From [Clostridium] celerecrescens 18A (lineage in GTDB: Bacteria; Bacillota; Clostridia; Lachnospirales; Lachnospiraceae), in the NCBI RefSeq assembly GCF_002797975.1, contig NZ_PGET01000001.1, positions 4,824,001-4,888,000 on the forward strand: a stretch of 64,000 nt of DNA. Reading direction: 5' to 3'. A program made the position numbers and the translations under genes. Shown piece after piece: positions 8,861 through 18,010 of the stretch; position 1 is the first letter of the stretch, and each line of letters begins with the position of its first letter. Below the pieces are notes generated by a model. The model was not told the origin of the DNA and did not search any database. It saw only the letters and a list, made by a program, of their open reading frames with translations.

Positions 8861-9646
8861 TTATTTTTTACGCTTTGGTGCAAAGTTGGTGATGAGCAGC
8901 AGAACCAGCACCGTGATAAAGATGATACTTGACAGCGCATACATGGAGGGCTTAATCCCCCGGCGTACTTCGCTGTAAATCAGGGTAGAAAGAGTATTGA
9001 TGCCGGCTCCCCTTGTGAAGTGTGTGATGATAAAATCATCTAAGGACATTGTGAATGCAAGGAGAAAACCGGAAAGCACACCCGGAAGGATATCCGGGAA
9101 CACCACCTTGAAAAATGCGGAGACCGATGTGGCTCCCAGATCCATGGCGGCTTCATAAGTGCTTTTATCTGTTTGCTTTAACTTAGGCATGACGCTTAAA
9201 ATGACATACGGAATGTTAAAGGTAATGTGTGAAATTAAGATGGTCTTAAAGCCCAGGGAAATCCCAAAGGCGATAAATGCCAGCATAAGGGAGATTCCTG
9301 TAACAATATCCGCATTCAGCATGGGGATGTTGGTAACGCCCATGAGAAGGGAGCGGGGGACCCGCTTCATGCCGTTAATGGCAATTGCCGCAGCGGTGCC
9401 GATAATGACCGCGATCAGAGAAGACAGGAAAGCGATCAGCAGCGTATTGTAAAGGGCCGTCATAATGGTACTGCTTGAGAACAGCTCTGTATACCATCTG
9501 GTGGTAAAGCCGCCCCACTGGGTACGGGATTTAGAGCTGTTAAAGGACAGCACTGCCATTGTAGCAATAGGGGCATATAAAAATACCAGAATGATCACCA
9601 GGTAAAAATCCTGAATCATTCGTTTAATAAAAGTCTTTCTGTTCAT
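8861..9646 (-). CDS. potC: Polyamine ABC transporter permease PotC
   Basis: One of the two membrane subunits of the polyamine importer; about six membrane segments. It carries the EAA loop that contacts the ATPase (EAAMDLGATSVSAFFKVVFP). The ATG overlaps the potB stop by one base (TGATG), which gives tight coupling. The PotC order after PotB and before PotD is the usual one. Confidence 0.92.
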   Translation of the reverse strand: MNRKTFIKRMIQDFYLVIILVFLYAPIATMAVLSFNSSKSRTQWGGFTTRWYTELFSSSTIMTALYNTLLIAFLSSLIAVIIGTAAAIAINGMKRVPRSLLMGVTNIPMLNADIVTGISLMLAFIAFGISLGFKTILISHITFNIPYVILSVMPKLKQTDKSTYEAAMDLGATSVSAFFKVVFPDILPGVLSGFLLAFTMSLDDFIITHFTRGAGINTLSTLIYSEVRRGIKPSMYALSSIIFITVLVLLLITNFAPKRKK

Positions 9647-10458
9647 CAGAATGTCGTCCCCTCCCCGTTCTTATCATATTTGGCAATAAGCGCCATGCTG
9701 ATCAGAATGAAAATCATCAAAACCAGGGAAAGGCCCGAGCCTAAATTCCAGTTGCTTCCCTTGGTAAACTCCTGCTCGATCACATTGCCGATCAGAAGGA
9801 TCTTGCTTCCTCCCAAAAGGTTTGAGATAACAAATGTGGTAAGAGCCGGCACGAATACCATGGTGATCCCGCTTACAATGCCGGGGATGCTTAAGGGAAA
9901 AAGGATCCGGAACAAAACCTGAACCGTGTTGGCCCCCAAGTCTCTGGCAGCGTTTATCACATTGTCATCGATTTTCATCAGTACGTTGTAAATAGGAAGA
10001 ACCATAAACGGCAGAAAGTTGTAAACCATACCGAGGATAATGGCTCCCGATGTATTGATCAGATTCTGATTAGGCAGATGGAGTGCGGTCAGAACGCCGT
10101 TTATAACGCCGTTCTTTTCCAGCAACGTCTGCCATGCCAGGGTCCGGAGCAGAAAATTCATCCACATGGGAAGGATGAAGATAAAAACGATAAAGCTTCC
10201 CTGACCCATCCCTCTGGAACGCAGAACCATGGCCAGAGGATAAGCAAGGATCAGGCAGAGGACAGTGCTTACAAAGGAAAGTCCCAGAGAAAGCCAAAGG
10301 GCCTTTGCGTGTTCTGCCGATGCTACGGAGAGGACGTTTGCCAAGGTAAAGGCCCCGGACCGGTCCGTGAGCCCGTAATACACAATCAGCGCAAGCGGGA
10401 TCAGGATGAAGCCGATCATCCACATGATGTATGGGCCGGATAATAGTTTTTTACTCAT
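9646..10458 (-). CDS. potB: Polyamine ABC transporter permease PotB
   Basis: Second membrane subunit of the importer, with about six membrane helices and the EAA-type loop [20 protein letters not shown]. The start is taken at 10458 (MSKKLL), where ATGAGTAA overlaps the potA stop by eight bases. An upstream in-frame ATG at 10479 would lengthen the protein by seven residues but leaves no room for a ribosome binding site. Confidence 0.92.
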   Translation of the reverse strand: MSKKLLSGPYIMWMIGFILIPLALIVYYGLTDRSGAFTLANVLSVASAEHAKALWLSLGLSFVSTVLCLILAYPLAMVLRSRGMGQGSFIVFIFILPMWMNFLLRTLAWQTLLEKNGVINGVLTALHLPNQNLINTSGAIILGMVYNFLPFMVLPIYNVLMKIDDNVINAARDLGANTVQVLFRILFPLSIPGIVSGITMVFVPALTTFVISNLLGGSKILLIGNVIEQEFTKGSNWNLGSGLSLVLMIFILISMALIAKYDKNGEGTTF

Positions 10459-11527
10459 TGATTCCCACGGCCTCCTCATCCTCAGAAGCCGGCTTGTTCA
10501 TGATCTGAATGTCGAATGGGTTCACGTGGATGCCCACCTCCTGTCCGACCGGGAACATATCCGTGCTGTGTACCAGCCATTCAAAGCCGTCAGGGGTGGT
10601 CACTTCCATCTCATAGTGGACGCCTTTGAAAATCAAATGGGTAACAATGCCTGTGAGGGTGCCTTCCTCAGGAGCTACCAGGTCGATATCTTCCGGACGG
10701 ATGACCACGTCAACCGGCTTATGGATTCCAAAGCCCTTATCCACGCAGACGAATTTGGCATGAAAAATCTCCACCAGTTCATCCCGGACCATAATTCCGG
10801 GCACGATGTTGCTTTCTCCGATGAAATCAGCCACAAAGGCATTCTCCGGTTCATTGTAGATGTTCTCCGGGGAGCCCATTTGCTGGATATAACCCTGGTT
10901 CATGACAACGATGGTATCAGACATGGTCAGGGCTTCTTCCTGGTCATGGGTAACGTAGATAAAGGTGATGCCCAGTTCATTTTTCAGACGGATCAGCTCA
11001 TACTGCATATCCTGGCGAAGCTTTAAGTCCAAGGCTCCCAAAGGCTCGTCAAGGAGAAGGACCCTTGGCTCGTTTACGATTGCCCTGGCGATGGCGATCC
11101 GCTGCTGCTGGCCGCCGCTTAAGGAGCTTACTGAGCGGTTTTCAAAGCCGTCTAAGTTGACCAGCTTTAAGGCATATTTAATTTTATCCTGTATATAAGC
11201 CTTCGGTTTATTTTTGATTTTTAGGCCAAATGCGATGTTTTCTGAAATGGACATGTGGTTAAACAAAGCGTATTTCTGGAACACAGTATTCAGCTGACGC
11301 TTATTGGGAGGCAGGCTGGTGATGTCCTGCCCGTCAAAAATCACCTGCCCTTTATCAGGGCTTTCAAAGCCGCCGATGATTCGAAGGGTCGTAGTCTTGC
11401 CGCATCCGCTGGGTCCTAGCAGGGTAACAAATGCGTTCTCCTTTACCGAGAGGTTTAAATCATCCAGTACCATGGTACCGTCAAAGCTTTTTGTAATATT
11501 CCGTAAATCAATTAATGGCTGACCCAT
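10451..11527 (-). CDS. potA: Polyamine ABC transporter ATPase PotA
   Basis: Powers polyamine uptake by hydrolysing ATP. Walker [10 protein letters not shown], signature [14 protein letters not shown], Walker [12 protein letters not shown] and the H-loop [10 protein letters not shown] are all present. The C-terminal TOBE domain (about 280-350) is the regulatory part found in this family. It follows the regulator gene by 17 bases and couples to potB. Confidence 0.95.
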   Translation of the reverse strand: MGQPLIDLRNITKSFDGTMVLDDLNLSVKENAFVTLLGPSGCGKTTTLRIIGGFESPDKGQVIFDGQDITSLPPNKRQLNTVFQKYALFNHMSISENIAFGLKIKNKPKAYIQDKIKYALKLVNLDGFENRSVSSLSGGQQQRIAIARAIVNEPRVLLLDEPLGALDLKLRQDMQYELIRLKNELGITFIYVTHDQEEALTMSDTIVVMNQGYIQQMGSPENIYNEPENAFVADFIGESNIVPGIMVRDELVEIFHAKFVCVDKGFGIHKPVDVVIRPEDIDLVAPEEGTLTGIVTHLIFKGVHYEMEVTTPDGFEWLVHSTDMFPVGQEVGIHVNPFDIQIMNKPASEDEEAVGINE

Positions 11528-11544
11528 GTCCCTTTATCCTCCTG

Positions 11545-12078
11545 TTAAAAGCTTGGCGGGGAGCTTACCCAGATGAGAGTAGCGCCGGCCTTGCTGCTTA
11601 AGTAATGTTTTTTATCTGATACAAAGTAAAAGGATTCCCCTTTTTTGGCTTTATATGTTTTGTTTCCTATATGGATGGAAATATTACCCTGCAGCACGTA
11701 GCCGAATTCCTCTCCCTCATGGGGATTGTCAGGATAGGTTTCTCCGCCGGCCTCCAGGGTGAGAAGGATCGGCTCCATCATGTTTTTCTGCGCATTGGGA
11801 ATGATCCATTTGATTTCATTCTTAAGCTCTGCATCGTGTTTCTCAAAATAATCGGATTTTCCGAAAACGATCTGTTCTTCCGGACTCTCATTGAAGAACT
11901 CGCCGACAGAGGTTCCTAGGCATTGTAAAATATCCAAAAGGGTAGCAATGGATGGGGACGTCAAATCCCTTTCCAGCTGGGATATGAACCCCTTTGACAG
12001 CTCCGCGCGGTCAGCCAGTTCTTCCTGCGTAAGCCCCTTTAAGACCCGAAGCTCTTTTAGTTTTGTACCGATATCCAT
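11545..12078 (-). CDS. XRE-cupin transcriptional regulator of the pot operon
   Basis: A DNA-binding regulator that most likely senses polyamine or a related small molecule and controls the operon it leads. Residues 1-60 form an XRE helix-turn-helix (LTQEELADRAELSKGFISQLE). Residues about 110-175 form a cupin barrel (YPDNPHEGEEFGYVLQG). The same layout is known from PuuR. A good AGGAGG precedes the ATG. It is first in the xre-potABCD transcript, so autoregulation is expected. Confidence 0.87.
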   Translation of the reverse strand: MDIGTKLKELRVLKGLTQEELADRAELSKGFISQLERDLTSPSIATLLDILQCLGTSVGEFFNESPEEQIVFGKSDYFEKHDAELKNEIKWIIPNAQKNMMEPILLTLEAGGETYPDNPHEGEEFGYVLQGNISIHIGNKTYKAKKGESFYFVSDKKHYLSSKAGATLIWVSSPPSF

Positions 12079-12142
12079 ATGCTCCTCCTTTATAATTATG
12101 TTAAGCTGAAAGTTTACCTATACTAACTGACGATAAAAATAA

Positions 12143-12155
12143 CTAAAAAGTTTAG
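12143..12155. promoter_or_regulatory. Candidate operator of the XRE regulator
   Basis: Perfect inverted repeat CTAAA-AAG-TTTAG, about 20-30 bases downstream of the predicted start point of the xre-pot transcript. It suits a repressor site. Assignment to this regulator is an inference from position. Confidence 0.4.
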
Positions 12156-12180
12156 TAATGATAAACAGGCAGCAAAATAC

Positions 12181-12208
12181 ATTATACTGTTTTTTCATTG
12201 TATGTCAA
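12181..12208 (-). promoter_or_regulatory. Consensus sigma-A promoter of xre-potABCD
   Basis: On the minus strand TTGACA (12208-12203), a 16-base spacer and TATAAT (12186-12181). Both hexamers match consensus exactly, so the promoter should be strong unless repressed. Confidence 0.85.
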
Positions 12209-12230
12209 TAGTTTTTAAGGAACTTTTTCC

Positions 12231-12259
12231 TTAACAAACAATGAAATTTATGATATGAT
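12231..12259 (+). promoter_or_regulatory. Sigma-A promoter of the lactonase gene, divergent from pot
   Basis: TTAACA (12231-12236), exactly 17 bases, TATGAT (12254-12259). It lies back to back with the pot promoter, so the two could influence each other. Confidence 0.8.
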
Positions 12260-12265
12260 AGTTTT

Positions 12266-12350
12266 AGTTTATACAACGAAGTCCGAATCGCCAAACGGCG
12301 CGTCGGACGGCTGATTTTCTGGATTCAGGCAGCACCTGAATTTGCCTTTT
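12266..12350 (+). promoter_or_regulatory. Structured 5' leader with terminator-like hairpin
   Basis: The transcript from the promoter above first forms a long hairpin (GTCCGA...TCGGAC around CGCC-AAAC-GGCG). A second hairpin follows, ATTCAGG-CAGCA-CCTGAAT, and shortly after it a run of six T near 12340-12350. This looks like an attenuator, or a short RNA with its own terminator, in front of the lactonase gene. I do not recognise a known riboswitch class. Confidence 0.55.
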
Positions 12351-12390
12351 TTCAGAGGATCGTGCTAAGGAAGATTCCAGGAGGATATGT

Positions 12391-13449
12391 GTGATGAATG
12401 GCAAGTATATGGCTTATGTAGGTTCTTATTCCTACAATGGACAGGCAAAGGGGATTACTGTATACGATGTTGATGTGGAAGAGGGCCGTTTTATTCCAAG
12501 ATGCGAGGTGGAAGTTGATAATTCTTCCTATGTAATTGCTTCTAATGATGGGAAGACGCTTTACTCCATTGCGGACGAAGGAATCGTATCCTTCCGCATT
12601 CATGAGAATGGGGCGATAACAAGACTTAATTCAGCGAATATTAAGGGGATGAGGGGCTGCCATCTGTCTACTGATGCAGAGGACAGGTATATCTTTGTAT
12701 CTGGATACCATGATGGAAAGTCCACGGTGCTTCGGCTGAATGAGGATGGCTCCGTAGGTGAGATCGTGACCGGAGTGTACCATAAGGGCCTTGGCAGTGT
12801 GGCAGAAAGAAACTTCCGTCCTCATGTGAGCTGTTCCAGAAGAACTCCTGATGGAAAATTCATCATGGTGGCTGATCTGGGAATTGATCAGGTTAAGATT
12901 TACCGTTTTAATGAGAAGGATGAAGAAATGGTACTGGTGGATGTCCTGCACTGCGATCTGGAATCCGCTCCCAAATGCTTCCGTTTCAGTTCTGACGGAA
13001 GATTTTTCTATCTTATTTCAGAGTTAAAGAATGTGATCGATGTGTTCACCTATGAAACAGGAGAGCGGCAGCCTAAGATCGAGAAGATCCAGACGGTTCT
13101 CACCGCCGGACCAAAGCAGAGCCAGCTTACTGCGGCATGCTCCATGCGCATCTCCAATGACGAAAGGCATCTATTCTGCGGCAACGCGGGGGACAATTCT
13201 GTTACGGTTTACGAGAGGGACAAGGAAACAGGACTTTTAGAAGCCTTATGCTGTCTTCCCATAAGCGGCAGCTATCCCAAGGATATCTGCGTTTTTCCGG
13301 ATGATAAGCATATCGCTTCCATCAACCATGAGACCGGAAGTATCACATTTTTCACGGTTGATTATCAGAAAGGGCTTCTTGTCATGAACGGCAAGGAACT
13401 TAAGGTCAATGAACCGAACAGCTGCGTAATCGTAAAAGTAGACAATTAA
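12391..13449 (+). CDS. Beta-propeller lactonase family protein (6-phosphogluconolactonase-like, COG2706)
   Basis: Members of this seven-bladed propeller family hydrolyse 6-phosphogluconolactone or related lactones; others have no proven activity. The 352-aa protein begins NGKYMAYVGSYS and contains repeated blade motifs such as SSDGRFFY and ISNDERHLFCGN. AGGAGG (12379-12384) serves either the GTG at 12391 or the ATG at 12394; the protein differs by one residue. It precedes aroC by about 120 bases and may be cotranscribed with it. Confidence 0.82.
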   Translation: MMNGKYMAYVGSYSYNGQAKGITVYDVDVEEGRFIPRCEVEVDNSSYVIASNDGKTLYSIADEGIVSFRIHENGAITRLNSANIKGMRGCHLSTDAEDRYIFVSGYHDGKSTVLRLNEDGSVGEIVTGVYHKGLGSVAERNFRPHVSCSRRTPDGKFIMVADLGIDQVKIYRFNEKDEEMVLVDVLHCDLESAPKCFRFSSDGRFFYLISELKNVIDVFTYETGERQPKIEKIQTVLTAGPKQSQLTAACSMRISNDERHLFCGNAGDNSVTVYERDKETGLLEALCCLPISGSYPKDICVFPDDKHIASINHETGSITFFTVDYQKGLLVMNGKELKVNEPNSCVIVKVDN

Positions 13450-13555
13450 AATACCTTGAAGGCATACCTCTACACCCAGAAAGCATGGTCTATTGAGAGG
13501 AAACACCTTACAGGCATACCTCTATGCCCGGAAAACATGGGCAGGGAAGAGGAAA
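13450..13555 (+). repeat. Imperfect tandem duplication, 52-bp unit
   Basis: Two adjacent copies (about 13450-13502 and 13502-13555) offset by 52 bases. They share AGGCATACCTCTA and an AGAGGAAA end, and differ at scattered positions. The second copy runs into the ribosome binding site of aroC. Confidence 0.7.
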
Positions 13556-13567
13556 GGAGAGACATAC

Positions 13568-14707
13568 ATGGCAGGATCAACACTGGGGACAATATGGAAG
13601 GTAACAACCTGGGGGGAATCACATGGAAAGGCCATCGGCGTTGTGTTAGACGGCTGTCCGGCGGGTCTTAAACTGGAGGAGGCGGATATCCAGGAATACT
13701 TAGACCGTAGAAAACCGGGTCAGAGCAAATTTACCACAAAGCGCCAGGAGGCCGATCAGGTGGAGATCCTGTCTGGAGTTTTTGAAAGAAAGACAACAGG
13801 GACTCCCATTTCCATGGTGATCTGGAATACGGACCAACGTTCCAGGGATTACGGAAACTTAATGGAGGTTTACCGTCCGGGTCATGCGGATTTTTCCTTT
13901 GATGAAAAATACGGAATCAGGGATTACCGGGGCGGCGGCCGTTCCTCCGGAAGGGAGACCATTGGAAGGGTGGCGGCCGGTGCTGTTGCCGCCTGCTTTT
14001 TAAAGAGTCTGGGGATTACTGTGACTGCTTACACCAGATCCGTTGGGCCTTATGAGGTAAAGGCAGAGCAGTTCAGTATAAAGGAGCGGGATAATAATCA
14101 ACTTTTCATGCCTGATAAGGAAACAGCGGCTCTTGCCTGCGAATACTTAGAAGAGATGATGGGAAAGCTGGACTCTGTGGGAGGCGTGGTGGAATGTGTC
14201 ATTGACGGTGTTCCAGCCGGAATCGGTGATCCGGTATTTGAAAAGTATGATGCAGCTCTTGCAAAGGCGGTCATGTCCATTGGAGCAGTCAAGGGCTTTG
14301 AGATCGGAGACGGCTTTGGGGCTGCCCGCTCCCTGGGTTCCCAGAATAACGATGGCTTTTGTAAGGGGCTTAATAAGGGTGTGGAGAAGATCACCAACCA
14401 TGCAGGAGGTATTCTTGGAGGGATCAGCGATGGTTCCCAGGTGGTTCTGCGCGCTGCATTTAAGCCTACGCCATCTGTGGCGCAGTCCCAGAAAACCGTG
14501 ACGCGCCTGGGTGAGGAAACAGAGATCCAGATCAAGGGACGCCATGACCCTATCGTTGTCCCTCGTGCAGTGGTAGTAGTGGAAGCCATGGCGGCACTTA
14601 CCACAGCAGACTTACTGCTTGCCAACATGGCCTCCAGAATGGACAGGATCCTTACCTTTTATGGCCGGCAGACGGCAGGAGAAGGGGAAGGAAGCTTAGA
14701 AACTTGA
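13568..14707 (+). CDS. aroC: Chorismate synthase
   Basis: Last step of the shikimate pathway: 5-enolpyruvylshikimate-3-phosphate to chorismate, with reduced FMN. The N-terminus (GSTLGTIWKVTTWGESHG) and the internal motifs RPGHAD, RDYRGGGRSSGRET and GRHDP are family signatures. The start is set at 13568 because AGGAGAG lies just upstream and the protein then has the normal length of about 380 aa. In-frame ATGs upstream fall in the duplicated spacer. A terminator follows. Confidence 0.96.
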   Translation: MAGSTLGTIWKVTTWGESHGKAIGVVLDGCPAGLKLEEADIQEYLDRRKPGQSKFTTKRQEADQVEILSGVFERKTTGTPISMVIWNTDQRSRDYGNLMEVYRPGHADFSFDEKYGIRDYRGGGRSSGRETIGRVAAGAVAACFLKSLGITVTAYTRSVGPYEVKAEQFSIKERDNNQLFMPDKETAALACEYLEEMMGKLDSVGGVVECVIDGVPAGIGDPVFEKYDAALAKAVMSIGAVKGFEIGDGFGAARSLGSQNNDGFCKGLNKGVEKITNHAGGILGGISDGSQVVLRAAFKPTPSVAQSQKTVTRLGEETEIQIKGRHDPIVVPRAVVVVEAMAALTTADLLLANMASRMDRILTFYGRQTAGEGEGSLET

Positions 14708-14711
14708 TAAA

Positions 14712-14752
14712 ATCCGGCATTTATGATATGTTAAATGCCGGATATATTTTAC
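14712..14752 (+). terminator. Terminator after aroC
   Basis: Perfect 11-bp stem ATCCGGCATTT / AAATGCCGGAT (14712-14722 with 14733-14743), then ATATTTTA. Confidence 0.8.
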
Positions 14753-14770
14753 ACGGGCAATGAGCTGGGC

Positions 14771-14788
14771 GAACATGCCTGCATGTTC
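14771..14788. promoter_or_regulatory. Palindrome before the isomerase gene, candidate operator
   Basis: GAACATGC-CT-GCATGTTC is a perfect 8-bp inverted repeat around two bases. That is too tight for an RNA hairpin but fits a dimeric repressor. It lies about 40 bases before the isomerase gene. Confidence 0.45.
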
Positions 14789-14829
14789 AGCCGGCTATGA
14801 CAGAATGACAGAATGACAGGAGAATGATG

Positions 14830-15276
14830 ATGAAGATTGCAATGGGAAATGACCATACGGCCATAGAAATGAAGAATTACATCAAGGAATTTGTAGAGAG
14901 CAAGGGATATGAAGTGATCGACTTTGGAACCAATTCCACAGAAAGCTGCGATTATCCGGAATATGGAGAAAAGGTAGGACGCGCGGTTGCAGACGGAGAA
15001 GCTGATCTGGGAATCGCCATCTGCGGAACAGGAGTGGGAATCTCCCTTGCCTGCAACAAGGTCAGGGGAATCCGGGCTTGTGTCTGCAGCGAACCTTATA
15101 CTGCAAAGCTTTCCAGAATGCACAATGATTCCAATGTGCTTTGCTTCGGTGCCCGTGTCATCGGCCAGGAGATGGCAAAGATGATCACAGAGGAATGGCT
15201 GGATGCAAAGTATGAGGGCGGAAGGCATCAGCGCCGTGTGGATATGGTAATGGATATCGAAAAAAGAAACGAATAA
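14830..15276 (+). CDS. rpiB: RpiB/LacA/LacB-family sugar-phosphate isomerase
   Basis: Interconverts ribose-5-phosphate and ribulose-5-phosphate, or a related aldose/ketose phosphate pair. The protein shows MKIAMGNDH at the start, the CGTG loop (AICGTGVGISLACNK) with the active-site Cys, and HNDSNVLCFGARV. Three ATGs lie in a row (14824, 14827, 14830); AGGAG at 14818-14822 best serves the third. With the following dehydrogenase it may form a small sugar-acid pathway, so a substrate other than ribose-5-phosphate is possible. Confidence 0.88.
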   Translation: MKIAMGNDHTAIEMKNYIKEFVESKGYEVIDFGTNSTESCDYPEYGEKVGRAVADGEADLGIAICGTGVGISLACNKVRGIRACVCSEPYTAKLSRMHNDSNVLCFGARVIGQEMAKMITEEWLDAKYEGGRHQRRVDMVMDIEKRNE

Positions 15277-15301
15277 ATTTGTATTGCGAAGGGGGAAACC
15301 T

Positions 15302-16165
15302 ATGAAAAAGATTGGATTTATTGGAATTGGAATTATGGGAAAGTCCATGGTACGCAATCTGATGAAGGCCGGATATGAGGTTGCGGTATATTCAAGAACC
15401 AAAAGCAAGGCGGAAGATGTCCTTTCTGAAGGTGCTATATGGTGTGAAGATGTGAAGGCCTGCTCCAAAGGCAGGGATGCGGTCATCACCATCGTTGGGT
15501 ATCCGCAGGATGTGGAAGAGGTCTATTTCGGGGAAAATGGGATTATCGCTAACGCAGACAAGGGAACCTGCTTGATTGACATGACCACCACCAGTCCCAA
15601 GCTTGCGGTACGGATTTATAAAGAAGCAAAACAGGCAGGGCTAAAGGCCCTGGATGCCCCGGTGACAGGAGGAGATACTGGCGCAAGGGAAGGAACCCTT
15701 ACCATACTGGCAGGAGGGGACAGAGACGCTTATGACGGCTGCCACCCTGTTTTTGAGGCAATGGGAAAGGCAATCCGGTATGAAGGAACGGCCGGAAACG
15801 GACAGCACACCAAAATGTGCAACCAGATCGCCATTGCAGGAGCCCTCTCAGGCGTCTGTGAGGCAATGGTTTATGCAAAGGCCAATGGTCTTGATGTAGA
15901 TACCATGGTGGATTCCATCGCTACCGGTGCGGCCGGAAGTGCCCAGTTAAATGCAATGGCTCCCAGGATCCTTTCCGGAGACTTTGCACCAGGATTCTTT
16001 ATCAAGCATTTTATCAAAGACATGAAGCTTGCAGCCGAGGAGGCGGAGGGTGCAGGTATCCGGCTTGGAGTGCTTGACCACGTGCTTTCCATGTATGAAT
16101 CCATGGCTGCTACTGGTCATGAAGAGGAAGGAACACAGGCTCTGGTCAAATATTACCAGTGGTAA
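15302..16165 (+). CDS. 3-hydroxyisobutyrate dehydrogenase family (2-hydroxy-3-oxopropionate reductase-like)
   Basis: NAD(P)-dependent reductase or dehydrogenase of short beta-hydroxyacids such as tartronate semialdehyde. The N-terminal Rossmann motif is IGFIGIGIMG. The substrate motif DAPVTGGDTGAREGTL and the catalytic-lysine region GNGQHTKMCNQ follow. The start at 15302 has AAGGGGG upstream; a TTG at 15284 is less likely. It lies about 25 bases after the isomerase gene, so the two are probably one operon. Confidence 0.87.
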   Translation: MKKIGFIGIGIMGKSMVRNLMKAGYEVAVYSRTKSKAEDVLSEGAIWCEDVKACSKGRDAVITIVGYPQDVEEVYFGENGIIANADKGTCLIDMTTTSPKLAVRIYKEAKQAGLKALDAPVTGGDTGAREGTLTILAGGDRDAYDGCHPVFEAMGKAIRYEGTAGNGQHTKMCNQIAIAGALSGVCEAMVYAKANGLDVDTMVDSIATGAAGSAQLNAMAPRILSGDFAPGFFIKHFIKDMKLAAEEAEGAGIRLGVLDHVLSMYESMAATGHEEEGTQALVKYYQW

Positions 16166-16172
16166 AAAGTAT

Positions 16173-16211
16173 AAAAACGCAGGCGGGGTAGCAGCTCCAG
16201 CCTGCGTTTTT
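16173..16211. terminator. Bidirectional terminator
   Basis: Stem AACGCAGGC / GCCTGCGTT with A run before and T run after. It separates the converging dehydrogenase and signal peptidase genes. Confidence 0.85.
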
Positions 16212-16214
16212 ACT

Positions 16215-16781
16215 TTATTCAATATTTTTTATGGAAGGGAAATACCGGAACAGGACCTTTGCGATGATCTTGTCCTTTTCCACGAATTTATGTTTCCACC
16301 TTCTTGCATCTGCGGAGAAATTCCGGTTGTCTCCAAGCATGAAGTAACAGTCTTCCGGCACTTCATAATGGGCATCAGGCTCCGGTTCCATGGGCTCCGG
16401 AAGATAAGGCTCTTCAAGAGGCATCTCAGAATTATTGATGTAAACTTTTCCGTCCCGGATATCGATGATGTCGCCTGGAAGGCCGATGACACGTTTTACG
16501 TAATAGGTTTTTCCGGTAGGGTCATCAGGGAAATGGAAGATGGCGATATCTCCCCGCTTTGGATCGCCAAAATAATAGGATAGCCTGGAGCCAATGACCC
16601 GGTCTCCTGTCATAATGGTCTTTTCCATGGATCCGCTGGGTACCCTGCTGTTTGCAATGATGAAATTATTGAGCAAAAATGCAATGACAGCGGCGGTAAT
16701 AATGATCTTGATCCAACTGATGATTTCTTCCCTCCAGCTGAACGGTTCCCGTTCTTTTGGCATGTTATCGTTCTTTTTCAT
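16215..16781 (-). CDS. lepB: Signal peptidase I
   Basis: Cleaves signal peptides from exported proteins at the outer face of the membrane. One N-terminal membrane helix (about 22-43) precedes the catalytic domain. The Ser is in VPSGSMEKT (Ser about 51) and the Lys in YYVKRVIGLPGD (Lys about 96); LGDNRNFSADAR is the conserved box near the end. The start at 16781 has a purine-rich AAGAGAG upstream; an in-frame ATG eight codons earlier (16805) is possible. Confidence 0.93.
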   Translation of the reverse strand: MKKNDNMPKEREPFSWREEIISWIKIIITAAVIAFLLNNFIIANSRVPSGSMEKTIMTGDRVIGSRLSYYFGDPKRGDIAIFHFPDDPTGKTYYVKRVIGLPGDIIDIRDGKVYINNSEMPLEEPYLPEPMEPEPDAHYEVPEDCYFMLGDNRNFSADARRWKHKFVEKDKIIAKVLFRYFPSIKNIE

Positions 16782-16960
16782 ATGATCTCTCTTCTTTTCC
16801 TTCATGATGGTTCCATTACAGAGTTTAAATGAGATTGATTTATAACGCAAGGGGTTTTACAAAATGGTAAGAAAATATTCACAAATACTCTATGGATTGT
16901 CCATAAAATCATGATAACATGATTCTAAGATAAAAAATTCACACCAGGGGGAGCCGGATC

Positions 16961-18010
16961 ATGGGAGGGAAAAGCCGGAATCAGGATAGAACGCTTATTG
17001 CAGCTTCTGCGTTAATGTTTGCAGTTTCAACGCTGTTTCAGATACTGGCAAGAAAGGTTCCGGGATTTGGGGACTGGTATGCCAGGCGTGTTTACCGGTT
17101 TATGGTTGGAAGCATTGGAAGGCTATCCGGGGTATTTCCCTTTGCCCTTGTGGAGGCCTGCACCTACCTGCTTATTTTGTACGCTGTTTTCTACGTCTTC
17201 GTCCACCGTAAGGAGAGGAAGAAGATCCTCATAAGAGCCGTATTTCTCATTACCGGCCTTTTTTTACTGTTTACGTTAAACTGTGGTATCAACTATTACC
17301 GGAAGCCATTTTCCAGCTATTCAGGGCTGGATATGAGAAAGTCTTCCGTTGAGGAACTGGAGCATCTCTGCCGAAAGCTTACAGAAGACGTAAACCGTAT
17401 GTGCGGAGAAGGAATAGCAAGAGAAACAGACTTAAAAAGCCTGGAAAAGGAAAGCGTAAAAGCCATGAAAGGACTGGGAGAGGCTTATCCTGAGCTGGCA
17501 GGCTATTACCCGTCTCCAAAGCCACTCCTATGGTCTTACTTCTTTTCCGTCCAGCAGCTTTGCGGCCAGTATTCCCCTTTTACAGTGGAGGCCACTTATA
17601 ACCGGTCCATGCCGGATTACAACATTCCCCATACGGTCTGCCATGAGCTGTCCCACCTAAGAGGGTTCATGAGAGAGGATGAGGCCAACTTCATCGGCTA
17701 TCTGGCCTGCATTGAATCTGAGGTTGATGTATTCCGCTACAGCGGATACTTAACCGGCTGGGTTTACGCTACCAATGCCCTGGCAAAGGCAGACTGGGAG
17801 GCATACGCAGAAATCTGCGGACAGCTTAGTGAAAAGGCATGGGATGACTTAAGAAACAACAATGAATTCTGGGGGAAATACGAGGGGAAGGCTGCCGAGG
17901 TTTCCAACCGGATGAATGATACTTATTTAAAGCTGAACAGCCAGACCGATGGCGTTAACAGCTACGGCAGAATGGTTGATTTAATGCTGGCTTACGCAAG
18001 GCTGAAATAG
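16961..18010 (+). CDS. DUF3810 membrane protein with HExxH zinc-peptidase motif
   Basis: Function unknown; probably a membrane-bound metallopeptidase. Two to three hydrophobic segments lie in the first 105 residues (about 10-25, 45-70, 85-102). A soluble domain follows with HTVCHELSHLRGF, which contains HELSH, and a downstream EDEANFIGYLAC block. This is the pattern of zinc peptidases with a further Glu ligand. GGGGGAG precedes the ATG. It stands between lepB and glgB, probably with its own promoter. Confidence 0.82.
   Translation: MGGKSRNQDRTLIAASALMFAVSTLFQILARKVPGFGDWYARRVYRFMVGSIGRLSGVFPFALVEACTYLLILYAVFYVFVHRKERKKILIRAVFLITGLFLLFTLNCGINYYRKPFSSYSGLDMRKSSVEELEHLCRKLTEDVNRMCGEGIARETDLKSLEKESVKAMKGLGEAYPELAGYYPSPKPLLWSYFFSVQQLCGQYSPFTVEATYNRSMPDYNIPHTVCHELSHLRGFMREDEANFIGYLACIESEVDVFRYSGYLTGWVYATNALAKADWEAYAEICGQLSEKAWDDLRNNNEFWGKYEGKAAEVSNRMNDTYLKLNSQTDGVNSYGRMVDLMLAYARLK

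Noticed and set aside
10406..11026. Plus-strand open frame of 206 codons over potA
   Set aside because: potA on the minus strand has all ABC ATPase motifs; this frame has none and no start signal.
14749..15492. Minus-strand open frame of 247 codons over the isomerase gene
   Set aside because: Opposite strand of two clear genes; composition and motifs are those of a shadow frame.
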